DNA of 64,000 bases from Berghia stephanieae (GCA_034508935.3 CM067446.1:21027901-21091900), one strand, 5' to 3'. Positions 21,584 through 35,381 are shown, counted from the stretch's first letter. A program made the numbers and translations. The notes: generated by a model not told the origin, from the letters alone.

Positions 21584-21634
<51 letters not shown>

Positions 21635-21655
21635 AAAAACAAAAAAAAAAAAACA

Positions 21656-22200
21656 AAAAATTAAAAAAAAATCAAAAATAAAAGAAAAGAAAAATCACCA
21701 AACTTTCTTCAGAATAGTAACTTTCTTTTCCTTTTGTTAATTTGGACCGATTTTTAGTGGTGTATATTATTTCGTTCATTTTCAATACTGGCAGAGGTCA
21801 ATTCTAATTCAGTACTATTTTTTTTATCATGCAACTTCCTAGAAGCTGTATTATCCAGATTGTGTTGACTGGACCTTCTACTACTTCCATTGTGCCAAAT
21901 TCTATTAAAATACCATTCCATTTAACTATATTATTCCTAAATGTCTTTAAATCTCTTACTATTACTTTATTTTACTATGTGTGTTTCTGATTTCTTGATA
22001 TGTGTAGTTTGATTGAAACCAGCGGCTATGGTCGATGAAGGTAGGTATGAGCCACAATATTGCCTGCATTTTTCACACAGACTCTACGTGTTGAATTGTT
22101 TAAAAATGTAAAAGGACATTGATTTATAAATAAGGCACATGTAATTCCCCATGAAACATACGGACTGGGTGAGTAAGATTCATGATTATTTGTTTTCAAG
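21656..22200. other. No feature recognised
   Basis: AT-rich sequence between the LINE poly(A) run and a trinucleotide array. No supported gene. Confidence 0.4.
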
Positions 22201-22204
22201 TCTT

Positions 22205-22333
22205 CTTCATCACTCCTCCTCCTCTTCATCCTCCTCCTCCTAATCCTCTTCTTCTTCTTCTTCTTCTTCTTCTTCTTCTTCTTCTTCTTCTTCTTCTTCT
22301 TCTTCTTCTTCTTCTTCTTCTTCTCTCTTCTTC

Positions 22334-22398
<65 letters not shown>

Positions 22399-22410
22399 CA
22401 TCATCATTAA
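22205..22410. repeat. (CTT)n then (ATT)n microsatellites
   Basis: About 90 bp of CTT repeats pass into about 65 bp of ATT repeats. They abut the 3' end of the - strand LINE and may have grown from its tail. Confidence 0.95.
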
Positions 22411-22820
22411 TGTCATAGTAGTAGTATCGTTCGGCTACACTTCTAAGTTCAAGGTATCAATCCAGGTTCGGAAGTCATCATCACATTTGTTGATGGTTTC
22501 AAATCCCCCTTCAAGTTTTGTCTCTGGGCAATCTAATACGAGGTGGTTTGCATCTTGTTGTGCTTGGTTGCACTTTGGGCATGTTGGTGATTCTTGGAGC
22601 CCCCATTTGTGCATGTTGGCAGCTGTTCTTGTATGTTTTGACCGTAGTCTGTTTGCAGCTACCCAGTATTTTCTTGGTTGATCCTGTAGTCCTGGGAGAC
22701 TTTTACAGGGATCTTCAATTAGTTCCCCTCCTGTTGGTTTATTCCCTTTCCTTTCCTCGCACCAGGCTTCTTGCGTGTTGTAGTTTTCTTTCTTTGATAG
22801 GTAGAAAGGTGAACGAGATT

Positions 22821-23111
22821 TTAGTCTTGATATTGGGGCGCAGTTTTGTATATGGTTTGCAGAGGAGTTCCACTATCTTCTCCTGCTACCGGATCAGCAC
22901 GTAAGATGTGACCAAATAGCCTCCGTCGCTGTTCTTTTATTATTGTACTCAGGCGTTGGACCCTAGTTTTTTCAAAGAGATCAGTATTTGTAATTGTCTC
23001 TGGCCAATAGATTCCGATTACGCGACGTAATTGTTTGCGGTTGTATGAGTCGAGCCTTTCTCTAAGTTCTTTTTTTTGTGTGAGGCCCCAGGTTCCACAA
23101 TTATATGTCAA
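22821..23111 (-). pseudogene. LINE post-RT fragment
   Basis: A 96-residue frame: TYNCGTWGLTQKKELRERLD, then SYNRKQLRRVIGIYWPETIT, then RRRLFGHILRADP. This is the usual region downstream of the RT thumb in one large group of LINEs. The sequence continues out of frame on both sides. Confidence 0.75.
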
Positions 23112-23269
23112 TATCGGAATAATCTGTGCCTCGTAAATCTGTATTCATTTATTCTCACTGATTATGTTATTTCAATTCCATAAATGTTGGAGTTGGTTGT
23201 ATGCATTGGTGGCCAGTTGCTTTCGTTTTCTGCTGTCTTCATTTTCGTTGATCAAATTGCCTAGTTTAC

Positions 23270-23791
23270 GTCCAATTTTCCATTCATTTGAATTTCTGTT
23301 GATCTTTGTATATTCTGTTTTGGATTGATTCACTTTCAGATTCCATGCTTCTTGGGTAGTTGATATTATTAGCGTGTATATTTTCGCTTGATGTTCTGAT
23401 ACAAAAATTAGGTATATTCAATTCACGAGTGATCTTCTTTATTGGTGGTAATTTTGGTCTTAGATTTTTCATGGCCGATTCGAGGTAATATCGTGAATAG
23501 AATTGGACTCAAGCTGTCTCCTTGAGGGGATTCAATTGAGGTTGATTTTGTTGTTAATTCTCTGCCGGATTCAAATTGTAATGTAGTATTTGATAATAGA
23601 TATCTTATGTCCAAGAATGAGTCAAGGATTGATAACAACTTGGTTCTACATATGGTGTCGAAAGCTGAACTCATATCGTTTCCAAGTATGGTAAATTCTT
23701 CTTTATATTTCTCCGATCTAGCTTTTAATTTTAGCGAGGACTCGAAAGGTTCCACTTCTTGAATACCCTTGTATTTCTCAGTGTAGTACAC
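23270..23791 (-). pseudogene. LINE reverse transcriptase fragment
   Basis: The 122-residue frame at 23423-23791 has the first catalytic block as GNDMSSAFDTI and the block SPQGDSLSPILF. The second catalytic Asp-Asp block is not visible. A decayed palm/thumb region (23284-23472) follows in another frame. Confidence 0.75.
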
Positions 23792-23800
23792 GCTTATAGT

Positions 23801-24523
23801 ATTTATAATTTCTTTATCATTACATTATATTGTCTTTATGTGTTGCCAAATAAGTACGTTTTCTTGTCAAACCCTTTTTTATTATTTTGACATATTGAAA
23901 AAAAAAAAGTTATAATTTAATTAAATCAGCAGACTTGTTTGATAATTTTAAGCTATACTTTTGTGGGGACCTTTTGTAATATTATTAGTCTGATTGTGGT
24001 TGGAGATATCTTTCTATCTTAATGTTATAAAAATACAGCGACAAATTGTACGTGTAAACGGAACTTCTCTCATCGACATATTATGTCGGTTCACGGGTGA
24101 CCCTCATCCACCGCGTCTATATCCGCCAGGCCGTGGGTGAATTCACTGCACGTTTAAATATGCCATAAGCCTTATTTTTATTTATTTATTTATTTTTTAT
24201 TACGGCGCTTTAAGTATATCAGCACCAACAAAAAGGGAGTTGTAGGGTGAAAAGTTGTAGATCTGAGCAACAAAGAATAAGTAAGACAAAGGGGACTGGT
24301 TTAAACTGGTAACAAAAGATTCTGCAAGCAATATATCGATGTACTTATTTTGACTACTTAAAAGTCCAATCCAGGCACAGTCACACAGGATCCCCTTATG
24401 AAGGATACTCGCAAATGTTTACAAAGAACAATAAAATGAAATCTAAAAACTATGATAAAGCATAAAAGAGAGGTGATTTACAAGGGGGAAAATATCATCT
24501 ATCACAAAAAGGAACATTTAACA
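23801..24523. other. No gene recognised
   Basis: AT-rich, with ttattacggcgctttaag near 24190-24215, a motif often found near SINE 3' ends. Nothing firmer can be said. Confidence 0.4.
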
Positions 24524-24551
24524 GGGGTACCGCACTAGGACAGGACTGTCC
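24524..24551 (+). repeat. Left arm of a perfect 28 bp inverted repeat
   Basis: Starts ggggtaccgcactaggacag. All 28 bases match the reverse complement of 29587-29614, 5 kb away. It contains the tip-like sequence cgcacta shared with the hAT-like families. Confidence 0.9.
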
Positions 24552-24663
24552 TGGGGCAGTCCTGTCCCGAATCTGTAACATATATAATTTAGAGAAACCT
24601 ACCGCACCTATTGGGACGGGACAAAACAGTCCCGTTGTGTCCCAAGCCGTTGTGAAATGCTAC

Positions 24664-24773
24664 TAGTGCCGCACGGGTTTTGGTTATCGAGAACAGTAAC
24701 ACCAGGAACATAGCTCAACCAGGAACTAGTACCAGGAACCTCCATCAGGAACAAGTTCCTGGTCATGTTACTG

Positions 24774-24809
<36 letters not shown>

Positions 24810-25134
24810 GTGTGTGTGTGTATGTGTGTGTGTAGAGAGAGAGAGCGCGCAAACCAGCCTACGTCCCTCCCTCCAGTCTGAACCTCTCGTCTGTCTGTGG
24901 TTGGTACCATAAACACGAGTACGCAACCTCTCGTCTGTCTGTGGTTGGTACCACAAACACGAGTACGAACGTCGTACCCGTGTCATCTATGCGCCGTACT
25001 ACTTAGAACATGACTGATACGAAACTCTCTTCGACCGGAACAATCGCACCAGGAACAGGTTCCGTACCAGGAACAACGCCACCAGGAACACAATCGTACC
25101 AGGAACATGAAAATGTTCCGAATGCCCGCCGCTA
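24664..25134. mobile_element. hAT-like MITE with 8 bp target duplication
   Basis: aatgctac is present at 24656-24663 and 25135-25142. The element starts tagtgccgcac and ends ccgccgcta, a short imperfect terminal repeat with a hAT-type tip. It contains several accaggaaca motifs near both ends, a (GT)n run and a 42 bp tandem duplication (about 24886-24970). No coding content. Confidence 0.75.
24886..24970. repeat. 42 bp tandem duplication within the MITE
   Basis: acctctcgtctgtctgtgg and ttggtacca.aaacacgag occur twice in direct order with one difference. Confidence 0.9.
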
Positions 25135-25211
25135 AATGCTACAAAATCAACGGGACAGGACTATCCCAGTCCCGTGTTCATATCGTTTGTGATAGTAGAA
25201 AAATATAGCAG

Positions 25212-25240
25212 CCTTCCGTACTAGGACAAAAAAGTCCCAG
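25212..25240 (+). repeat. Left arm of a second inverted repeat (26 of 29 bases)
   Basis: Starts ccttccgtactaggacaaa. It pairs with 29658-29686 on the other strand. It shares the ccg.actaggaca core with the 28 bp repeat at 24524. Confidence 0.8.
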
Positions 25241-26104
25241 ACTTGGCAGCGCCGTGTCAAAGTTGCAATGCATGTCTTTATTTTCTGCATCCCTACTACT
25301 ACTGCTTCTGCTGCTGCTCATGCCACTAATATATTAATACTTACATCCCTTATAATATTTTGTATTTATTTCCAATTCCATTGTATTTATTTTCCAACAA
25401 TAGTCCACACTTTATTTTATTTCACTTTCTATACTGCATTACACAGTTCCTCCCCGCCTCCCCTCTTTTGACTTAATTAATTACGCACCTTTTATAAATT
25501 TCTATTGCTTCTATTTTAATTCGCGCGTCCTCACAAAGTAGCATACAATTTTCTGCCCATCAATGTTTTTGTTTATGCATCTTAACAACGCCACTACCAC
25601 ATTATCTCATTCGTCTGTAGTGTTTCATTCATCCAGTTTTGTTGATGAAGGGGAAACTCGAAACGTCCATTTTATCTGTTTTCGTATATTAAACTGAAGC
25701 TTACATTCAATTTCATAGTTATAATTTATTTATTTATTTCAATTCTGAATATAAGAAAGCCAGAACAATTCAAAAATAATTCTATGTGATGAAACCACGT
25801 ACAGAATGCATAGCAACATAAACATTTTCGGCAATTTAATAACGTATGTTTATAAATATAATTTAAGAAGTGTCACACTTTGTGACACAGCAGTAACGTG
25901 TCTAAAACCGGTCGCACATCTATTCGGTAACTTATGGGATCAATTATCTTTATCGTTATTTATTTCGGGAATTCTCAATGAAAATATTTTAAAAGTAAGT
26001 CCTTCTGAGCCACTTGGACTCATTGTAAGACAAATTAAGTCCTTTAGAGCCTTGTAGCCAATGGTGCAGGGGTTATCCCAGTTTCAATAGCGTGAAGCGG
26101 ACAG

Positions 26105-26300
26105 TTAACGTATTTGTTTGAAAACCTTTGAACAGGACGCTAGTCTATCGCAGATTGCTATCCTTTTACACCTGAATGGAGTGAGTGATTGGAGTAAATT
26201 TTCTTGCTCTAGGAAAGTACAAATTGGCTTCGGTCGGAATCGAACACAGAACCTCTGAGTCCAGAGTACAACGCGCTAACCATTCAGCCATCCTGCCTCC
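26105..26300 (-). mobile_element. tRNA-derived SINE
   Basis: On the - strand: A box TGGCTGAATGGTTAGCGC (reverse of 26273-26290) and B box GTTCGATTCC (reverse of 26236-26245). The body contains the reverse of ggacgctagtctatcgcag, a segment also found in the SINE carried by the hAT-like elements and at 61138. The head resembles a Ser/Leu-type tRNA. Confidence 0.75.
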
Positions 26301-26379
26301 TAAGCTTATAAATCCGGAACTTATCCATGTTTCTGTAGCGTTGAGCAGACAGATAACAGTTTAAACTAAAAAAAAAAAA

Positions 26380-26592
26380 AAAAAATTCCCTTTATTCATT
26401 CATAGGGGAAATTTTTCTCGAGGTCTATTCCAATGGAAGACTGGAATAACCCAGACGTCAGCCGTAATGCGCGCCCCAAATTGAGCTAGGGCGAGGTGAC
26501 TTGCTCAAGGCCACACAGCGCAGTGATCGAACCTGGTACCTTTCGGGTACGAAGCAAAGACCCGTACCGCCGAGCCATGCAGACCCTCTATT
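26380..26592 (-). mobile_element. tRNA-derived SINE, second family, copy 1
   Basis: The head on the - strand is tRNA-like, with GTTCGATCAC as the B box; the segment cttgctcaaggccacacagc lies next to it and also appears in vertebrate MIR SINEs. The 3' part ends with ggggaaatttttctcgagg and a short A run. A second copy is at 40203-40438. It appears to be inserted into a copy of the neighbouring SINE family, whose ggatgctagtctgtcaaag segment resumes at about 26605. Confidence 0.75.
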
Positions 26593-26726
26593 ATCCTCAT
26601 GAAAGGATGCTAGTCTGTCAAAGATTACTTTCATCAGCGGACTGGTACTCATTTGCACCTGGGTATAGTGAAGTGATTCCAAGAAAAACATTTTAGGATA
26701 AGATCGGAGATCACCATAGTCTATAG

Positions 26727-29165
<2,439 letters not shown>

Positions 29166-29289
29166 AGAAAGGAGGACCACAGGCTGTCCTTCTCAATAAT
29201 ATAATATGGAGTATGATGAAGATGGTGATGGTGTTATAGGGGAATGGTGAAAGTGAAGGATTGTAACGAAAATATTAGGAAGGTTGTTG

Positions 29290-29313
29290 TGATGATGATG
29301 ATGAAGATGGTGG

Positions 29314-29363
<50 letters not shown>

Positions 29364-29371
29364 TTGTTGTT
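29290..29371. repeat. (GAT)n microsatellite
   Basis: ATG/GAT trinucleotide run, similar in position and flank (ggagtatgatgaagatggtg) to the microsatellite at 50955-51115. Confidence 0.95.
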
Positions 29372-29502
29372 GATGCCGGGTTTTTTTTTTTCGATGACTA
29401 CGATGTTACTAGTGTGCATCTGTGTGAGTGTGTCTATGTCAATATTGTATTGTTATAAACGTGTAACCAAATGACAAATTGCCACTTTATTGAGGACAGT
29501 CA

Positions 29503-29504
29503 AG

Positions 29505-29544
<40 letters not shown>

Positions 29545-29545
29545 T
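29503..29545. repeat. (ATT)n microsatellite
   Basis: About 40 bp of ATT repeats. Confidence 0.95.
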
Positions 29546-29586
29546 TGATAATGCATTTGCGCAAGCGATACCCAAGGTGTGTCCTG

Positions 29587-29614
29587 GGACAGTCCTGTCC
29601 TAGTGCGGTACCCC
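29587..29614 (-). repeat. Right arm of the perfect 28 bp inverted repeat
   Basis: Exact reverse complement of 24524-24551. Confidence 0.9.
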
Positions 29615-29657
29615 TTTTGAATAGAAGTTTTCTCCAGTGCGACAGGACAAATTCGTC

Positions 29658-29686
29658 CTGGGACAGTTTTGTCCTAGTGCGGAAGG
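29658..29686 (-). repeat. Right arm of the second inverted repeat
   Basis: Reverse complement of 25212-25240 at 26 of 29 positions. It lies outside the 28 bp repeat, so the two pairs interleave instead of nesting. Confidence 0.8.
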
Positions 29687-29689
29687 AGC

Positions 29690-30800
29690 CTAACTGCCTC
29701 CCTTTGGCTTAGGATTTCAATCAGAACCATGAAAATAAAAACAGAGGGATGTCAATGCAGAACAAAAAACAAGAATAACCTGGAAAAGGGAAACAGATAA
29801 CGGTGGATAGGAGTTAAGGATCCCATCACAGAGTTACTTTTATTAAACAACACGTTTTACTCAAGATAATTAAGATGTTTATTACTAGCAAAAGGGGTCA
29901 TTTAGCGTGCGATATGAAAGAAAAGTATAAAATATGAATTTTTTATTTACTGTCAAAATGTCCAAGATTGCATAATTATAATTGTTTGTCAAAAACCACA
30001 TTATTTCCATTCAAATTAAAAATATGCTATATCATAGGCCCATTACAAACAAAATGCGGCCATCTCACCAGAACAACATTTAGACATACAACAATATTCA
30101 CGCATTCAAAGAAAAACCCACTCAACACCACTAAAACACTAATCTACAAACTCAACCGTCTTCAAATATTCATTTGCATCCCGCGCTATCAAAGACTAAA
30201 ACGCTCTTACCGAATCATGTGTGAAACAACGGATTTAGAAATCTTCAAGCGAAGATTATCAAAATTCTTCAGCCTTAACACCAGCAATGGCTGCAACATT
30301 CAACACTCCCCCCTCGAATTACAAATACTCAGAATTGAGTCGACTTCGAGTAACATTCAGATTCGGATTCAGAATTAAATTTGTAATTTACATTTGAATA
30401 ATGAGTAATAATTTTCAGAGTATGGTCTAACCTTACTTAATACCAGATTGAATTGGTGGGTCACAATTCTCTCCACCCAGAATATCAGCAGAAAGTAATT
30501 TATGAAATATGTCTAGTAAACCAACTGCTCTGTCGTGCTGAAACACATTAAAAGTATTTTTGAATCAAATAGGGAGCTCTTACTTCAAACATATTACTTA
30601 AAACATTAATCAATAATACTCAACTAGTTTAACAGCTCCAAAATTACAGAAGTCTCCAGTTTGAGAATTTTTGAGAAGTATGTCATTTTAATCGGTAGAT
30701 TTTCGAAGTAAAAGTTTTTAGGCAGCAATTTAAAAAAGTGATTTTCGGAATACAGAAGATTTCCTGGCAAGAGTCATCAAAGTATAATTATGATCCACGA
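29690..30800. other. No supported gene
   Basis: AT-rich sequence downstream of the lectin-type gene. A 136-codon open frame (29968-30378, +) has biased composition and no motif I recognise; I do not call it a gene. Confidence 0.45.
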
Positions 30801-30801
30801 C

Positions 30802-31557
30802 TCAAAGTATTTTTTCACAAGCGTATTTGTAAATGCCAATGTAATATGTATCGTGTAATAGACCAGTGGAGGGTTTGATGCGGGTGCAAACACTGAACAG
30901 GAGGGGAAGTGTGTCCGGTTCACCCGGCCCCCATGCCGAACGCCAAAATGGAGTATCCCTCAGAAACAACTCGGTGTCCACCCAGTAGAATTGTCCAGCC
31001 TGCTCTCGCAATCCGATCCAAGTTTCTTCATGAATTTCTTCTCTGAGAATAAGCAATTTTTCCATATTTTTCGGCATGTACAAAGTGCTTTCATAATGTA
31101 AATGTTTACATTTGTCTCTAGCCACGAAGTAGTCACATTTGTCATGTGACACATATAAACAGACAACGATGCCATGTTTTGCCACGAGGGAAAATCCGAT
31201 AATATGGTCACAAAATCTCATGTCCCTGGTGTAAAATGGCCCCGATATGGATTGGGGCACGGTCGACGAGCTTTTGATGACACCATATCCAGGAATACAG
31301 ATTTTGGTGACCGGATCAAACTGGAAACTGTTACATCCGATGTATTTGAACAGGCATTTTTGGGCACATCCCAGACGGGTTGTAGATGTCCATGATACAC
31401 CCATTGTTTTCATTCTTAAATCTCCACTACTGATCAATCTCCATGATGCAGATTTAGCATATCCAAAAACAAGAGAGTCAGCTAAAAAATATGGAATAAG
31501 GAACACGAAAAGATAAAAATAATAAGTGGTATCACTGGCATCTTTGATAACCCTCAT
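30802..31557 (-). CDS. Secreted PAN/apple-like plus C-type lectin domain protein
   Basis: Predicted secreted or surface protein with carbohydrate or protein-binding modules; no partner can be named. The frame opens at 31596, but Met14 (31555-31557) is preferred because a hydrophobic signal segment follows (YYFYLFVFLIPYFLADS). Numbering from the first Met, residues about 65-125 are a PAN/apple-like region with Cys77, 81, 88 and 100 (GCNSFQFDPVTKIC). Residues about 145-262 are a C-type lectin domain with Cys154, 163, 237 and 260, the WIGL motif (193-196) and FYWVD (203-207). The sugar-site motif reads Glu-Pro-Asp (226-228) instead of Glu-Pro-Asn, and the usual Trp-Asn-Asp is absent, so calcium-dependent sugar binding is doubtful. 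There are no introns. It could be an exon of a larger gene or an expanded single-exon family member. Confidence 0.75.
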   Translation of the reverse strand: MRVIKDASDTTYYFYLFVFLIPYFLADSLVFGYAKSASWRLISSGDLRMKTMGVSWTSTTRLGCAQKCLFKYIGCNSFQFDPVTKICIPGYGVIKSSSTVPQSISGPFYTRDMRFCDHIIGFSLVAKHGIVVCLYVSHDKCDYFVARDKCKHLHYESTLYMPKNMEKLLILREEIHEETWIGLREQAGQFYWVDTELFLRDTPFWRSAWGPGEPDTLPLLFSVCTRIKPSTGLLHDTYYIGIYKYACEKIL

Positions 31558-31599
31558 TTTTGGTGTGTTTTCAAAAACAAAAACAAAACAAAACAAAAT

Positions 31600-32225
31600 C
31601 GTATATTATAACTATGAGGTCATATACAACTCATTCACTTGTCCTTTTTCTTTTCTTTATTAAAACAATGTTCTCATTGTTACTTTAAATCAACGACAAT
31701 CAATGTCTGTATTTATGAAACTGGATACGGGTTTGGACCAATGCCAATACTTTATGAGCGAAGTATTTATCCTTCCTTTATAATTGTTTTTCACTTCACT
31801 AACACTGCTTCGTTGAAATATTGTTTGTATAGTTTTTTTTTCTAAAAGGAGAAAGATCTTAAATAAATATCAACTGCTATAATTATTAAATAAAGTATAT
31901 TATTCTTGGCTTTTCTAATTTCATAGTTGAATACTTTGACTGGAATATTCGAATCCTTTAGAGAACTGTAAGGTGTTACGCAAGGTAAAGAGTTATTCAG
32001 TATTCTATAAAAATGAGAAAATTCATGGGCACAATGCACAACACGGAAAATTCCCGGCTCAAAACTATTTTTAGTTGTTAATAAATACAATAACAAACGG
32101 TATACGATAGTACGTTTCGAAAGACTGACTTGAAATCATTTTAAAAATACAAACTTTGAAAAATAGTTTAGGATCTTTAAAAAAAAGAACTTTCATAAGG
32201 ACCACAAAAACAGTCACGTTTTTTC
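31600..32225. other. Upstream flank of the lectin-type gene, nothing further seen
   Basis: AT-rich. No recognisable promoter element or second gene. Confidence 0.4.
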
Positions 32226-32230
32226 CTTTT

Positions 32231-32232
32231 GG

Positions 32233-32311
<79 letters not shown>
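32231..32311. repeat. (TA)n microsatellite
   Basis: About 80 bp of TA repeats. Confidence 0.95.
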
Positions 32312-32312
<1 letters not shown>

Positions 32313-32639
32313 AACAAGCATATATCCCACAGCTACCTTGATTTTATATGTTGTCAAATGGTACATAATTATTTTTTTCTCGTACTAAAACTTAAACTAA
32401 GAAATCTCACAATTTCCAACATCTGCTTTTACAATCGAATAACAGTGAGAAACGATTAAATACAAAGAAATCTTACAACTGAGAATCAACAGAGGATGGT
32501 CTCTTCTTAAGTTAGGCACGATTACTTGCTGAAACTGGCACGTATGGAGTTTAAATATTGGTAGATAACCCCAGAAAACATTCAATCATTGTCAATCATC
32601 GGTACTAAATTATTAATTAACTGTCACCTTGGCCATGAA

Positions 32640-32730
32640 GGAGTGTAAAACAAACAAACAAAAACAACCCCCCCCCCCCAAAAAAAAAAAAAAAAAACCC
32701 CATAGAAATCAAAAGACCCAAAAAAAAAAA

Positions 32731-32776
<46 letters not shown>

Positions 32777-32890
32777 ACACACCCCCCCCCCCCACACACA
32801 CACAACATAAATAAACAACAAAAAAAACAAACAAAACAAAACAAACAAACAAAAATTTAAAAAAACAAACAAAAACATAAACAAACAAAA
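32640..32890. repeat. A/C homopolymer-rich low-complexity tract
   Basis: Runs of C and A with AAAC and CA blocks. Frames through it encode only Lys/Phe/Pro runs. Confidence 0.9.
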
Positions 32891-32992
32891 GAACCCACTT
32901 ATATCAATCCTTAAACTGCAGGTCTACATTTCTGCAAAGCGAAAATAATACTCTCATTATTTAATGATATTATTAATCTCCAACGTTTTCAC

Positions 32993-33821
32993 TAGTGCGG
33001 GGCGGTCCTTGGCAAGCTTAAGGACCACGGTCCTACGGTCCTTGGGAAATGAAGACCGCAAGGACCGGTCTCTAGACCGGTCCGTTCATTCTTGAACCGT
33101 TAAAGACCGCTACACGATGAAAACCGTGGCCTACAGGAGTAAAACACACGGAGTAGTCACACTCATTTCAAATTGTAACCTAATTAGAGAAGAGGGGTGA
33201 TGCCTTTTTTATTTGCTCACCGTACTTCATTGTTACTTCGATAATTTAATAAAATTTGAAATTTATCCCCATTAACGGAGATAATGGCATCGCCCAAGGC
33301 GTTGATCGAGTTGTTCGTGGCGTTGATACACACACGCAACTCCTACCCCCCCCCCCCCACACACACACACATTAGAGGGCAGCGAGCATTGAAGAGTAAG
33401 AGAGAGACGTGAAGTTATAATAAGAGGGGGTGGATGAGGTGATAAGAGGGGTCGATGGTGACTTTTCGCCAGATCTAACAAACTCAGCTACCCATTCATT
33501 GCTGAGTAGACAGGGATTCAGAAAAAAATCGACTGCACCCGGGATCGATCTCTGGCCCTTTGCGTATAAAGAGAGTGCTCTATCAACTGAGCTATCGGGG
33601 TCCCCAAATATTCTATTGGACCTTTTAAAAATACAGACGTTATAACTGGGTTTTTTGGACGGAAGAAACTAATGAAACTCATATTACTTGATTAGTTAAA
33701 ACACCAAACGAAATTTTAATATTATTGTATTATTTTAAATGACAACAATGCGATAGAAAGGAGTGGCGACAAGAGATGGACAAAAGAAAACAAAAAATCA
33801 GACTTGCAACTTGCTAGGTTC

Positions 33822-33856
<35 letters not shown>

Positions 33857-34321
33857 CTTTAGTAGTCACATACATTTCAAACAATAACCCATTAGAGAAG
33901 AGGGGTCATGCCTTCATCATAGATCATTGTCATTGCGATCATTATGGTGTAGTAAATTTTGAAATTTACCCCGTATAATGGAATCGTCCAAGGCGTGCGC
34001 CTCCTGTTCCCCCCATCTCACACACGAAAGGGCGGTTTGCGGAGTGGAGGGAGGTGGTCGTCTGCCTCTATGGTCGTCTGTGTCGTTTAGTGTATGGCAA
34101 AGGGGGGTGGGTGCGATTAATTAAGTGGGATGGGTGGTGATTGGTGGAAGATAGGCAAAGGACCGAGGCAACGAATCGCTGGGGAAGTAGTATGGCGCGA
34201 GACCGTTGAAAGGTGATAAGAAGTGAGGACCGCCGGCGGTCTTCCTCTTTGGGACTGGACCACGGTTCACAGCTAAAAGACCGTGGGACCGGTCCTCGGT
34301 CCGGTCCTCAGCGCGGCACTA
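32993..34321. mobile_element. hAT-like nonautonomous element, copy 2 (complete ends)
   Basis: Flanked by the 8 bp direct repeat gttttcac (32985-32992 and 34322-34329). Tips are tagtgcggggcgg and gcgcggcacta, a short imperfect terminal repeat. Subterminal regions are packed with ggaccg/cggtcc motifs in both orientations. The 1329 bp body has no transposase. It includes a tRNA-derived SINE (33462-33601) and a (CA)n run (33825-33855). Confidence 0.88.
33462..33601 (-). mobile_element. tRNA-derived SINE forming part of hAT-like copy 2
   Basis: - strand A box TAGCTCAGTTGATAGAGC (reverse of 33577-33594) and B box region. It lacks the distal tail seen in copies 1 and 3, implying an internal deletion. 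Confidence 0.7.
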
Positions 34322-34329
34322 GTTTTCAC

Positions 34330-35373
34330 TGCCTCATGACCCGGGGTTTAATTAAGTCCGAGTGGTATCGCCGATATATTGCTCTTTAGATGAGAACGGT
34401 AAGACGTCATAAGCGTGAAACCGAACCACGCTTGTTAAGGATTAAAATATTGATGATATTTAAAGCAATGACAAATTGAACGATTATTGGTTCATCTTTC
34501 TCGAAGTTAGAACTAGACGTCTATAACAACCAGTCCTTCATGATCCGTTTATGATGGATTTCATTTCATTAATATAATTCATCAAACTACGTTTGAACCA
34601 AACGAATTTCATTAGCTTGTTCTCACGTGAATATTTTTGATGGCAGGACAATGCCATGCGATATTCAACAACGTTTATTGCTCGCTCTTTTTTCTTCTTT
34701 TGTCTTAGTCAAAGACAAATAAATCGGTGTCATTCATAGACCTGCGTAGTAAAGGTTAAACGAGAGCAAAACGGTTTTGCATTTATGAACTTGAGGATGA
34801 TAATAATAATAATACTAGACTATTATGTTTAAGAACTACAAAATAATTTGTTATGCTATGTTTTTTCAAAGGTTTATTTGAGAAACATATCCCCTATTCC
34901 TCGACCCTTTCTCATACCCCAGTTTTTTATGCTTTTATTGAGGTATTAGCCCTTAAATGTCACAAAATGAAAAACAAACAAACAAACAAAAAAACATGAT
35001 TTTTTCTAAAAGTAAGAATGTTGTATTAGGGAACATACTTATTTATTCATATATGTTTCACGGTAATATCTTTCCTAGGTTGGACGCATTTGAATTTTCA
35101 AAGGTTCAGTTTGAATGATTATATAGCAAAAATTCTGAATTAAAACATCATATTCTCAAGACATAATTTTAAAAATAAACTTACTGTCGCTCCCAAAAGT
35201 TTCACCATTGGAACATAATCTTTGCCCCAGGGGATATTAATTAACCAATGCTGAGTTAAAGATACATTTTTTTTTCAAATTCAAAATGATTTGAAGAAAA
35301 GAGAAAAACAAAACAATTGCGCTCGGTGCTTAGACTACTGTGGTTCAGGAGACATTGTCCTTAAAAGTCTATA
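34330..35373. other. No gene recognised between two hAT-like elements
   Basis: AT-rich sequence with no supported frame or repeat. Confidence 0.45.
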
Positions 35374-35381
35374 GTGCATAT

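Larger units (their letters stand above)
18171..21655 (+). mobile_element. Decayed LINE with endonuclease, RT and C-terminal zinc finger
   Basis: In order: a duplicated 5' segment (18171-18558), an AP-type endonuclease region (to about 19090), a linker, a reverse transcriptase (19640-20620), a post-RT region (20620-20820), a C-terminal CCHC-like finger (21220-21290), a short 3' UTR and a poly(A) run (about 21585-21655). Coding sequence is spread over several frames. The family resembles the fragments at 22413 and 38549, but this copy ends in poly(A) while those end in a short TAC-type tail. It abuts the broken end of the hAT-like element at 18168. Confidence 0.85.
22413..23800 (-). mobile_element. 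Decayed LINE, possibly chimeric
   Basis: Reading 3' to 5' along the + strand: a TAC-type tail (22413-22427), a C-terminal finger region (CPKCNQ, then HLVLDC) like those at 21.2 and 38.6 kb, then a post-RT region of a different style (YNCGTWGLTQKKELRERLD) and an RT fragment (23423-23791). The finger region resembles one LINE family and the RT resembles another, so the copy may be a recombinant or two abutting insertions. Confidence 0.7.

Noticed and set aside
29968-30378. 136-codon frame as a host gene
   Set aside because: No recognisable domain, biased composition in AT-rich DNA, no splice or promoter context.
32617-32884. Poly-Phe/Lys frames in the A/C tract
   Set aside because: Low-complexity artefacts of homopolymers.
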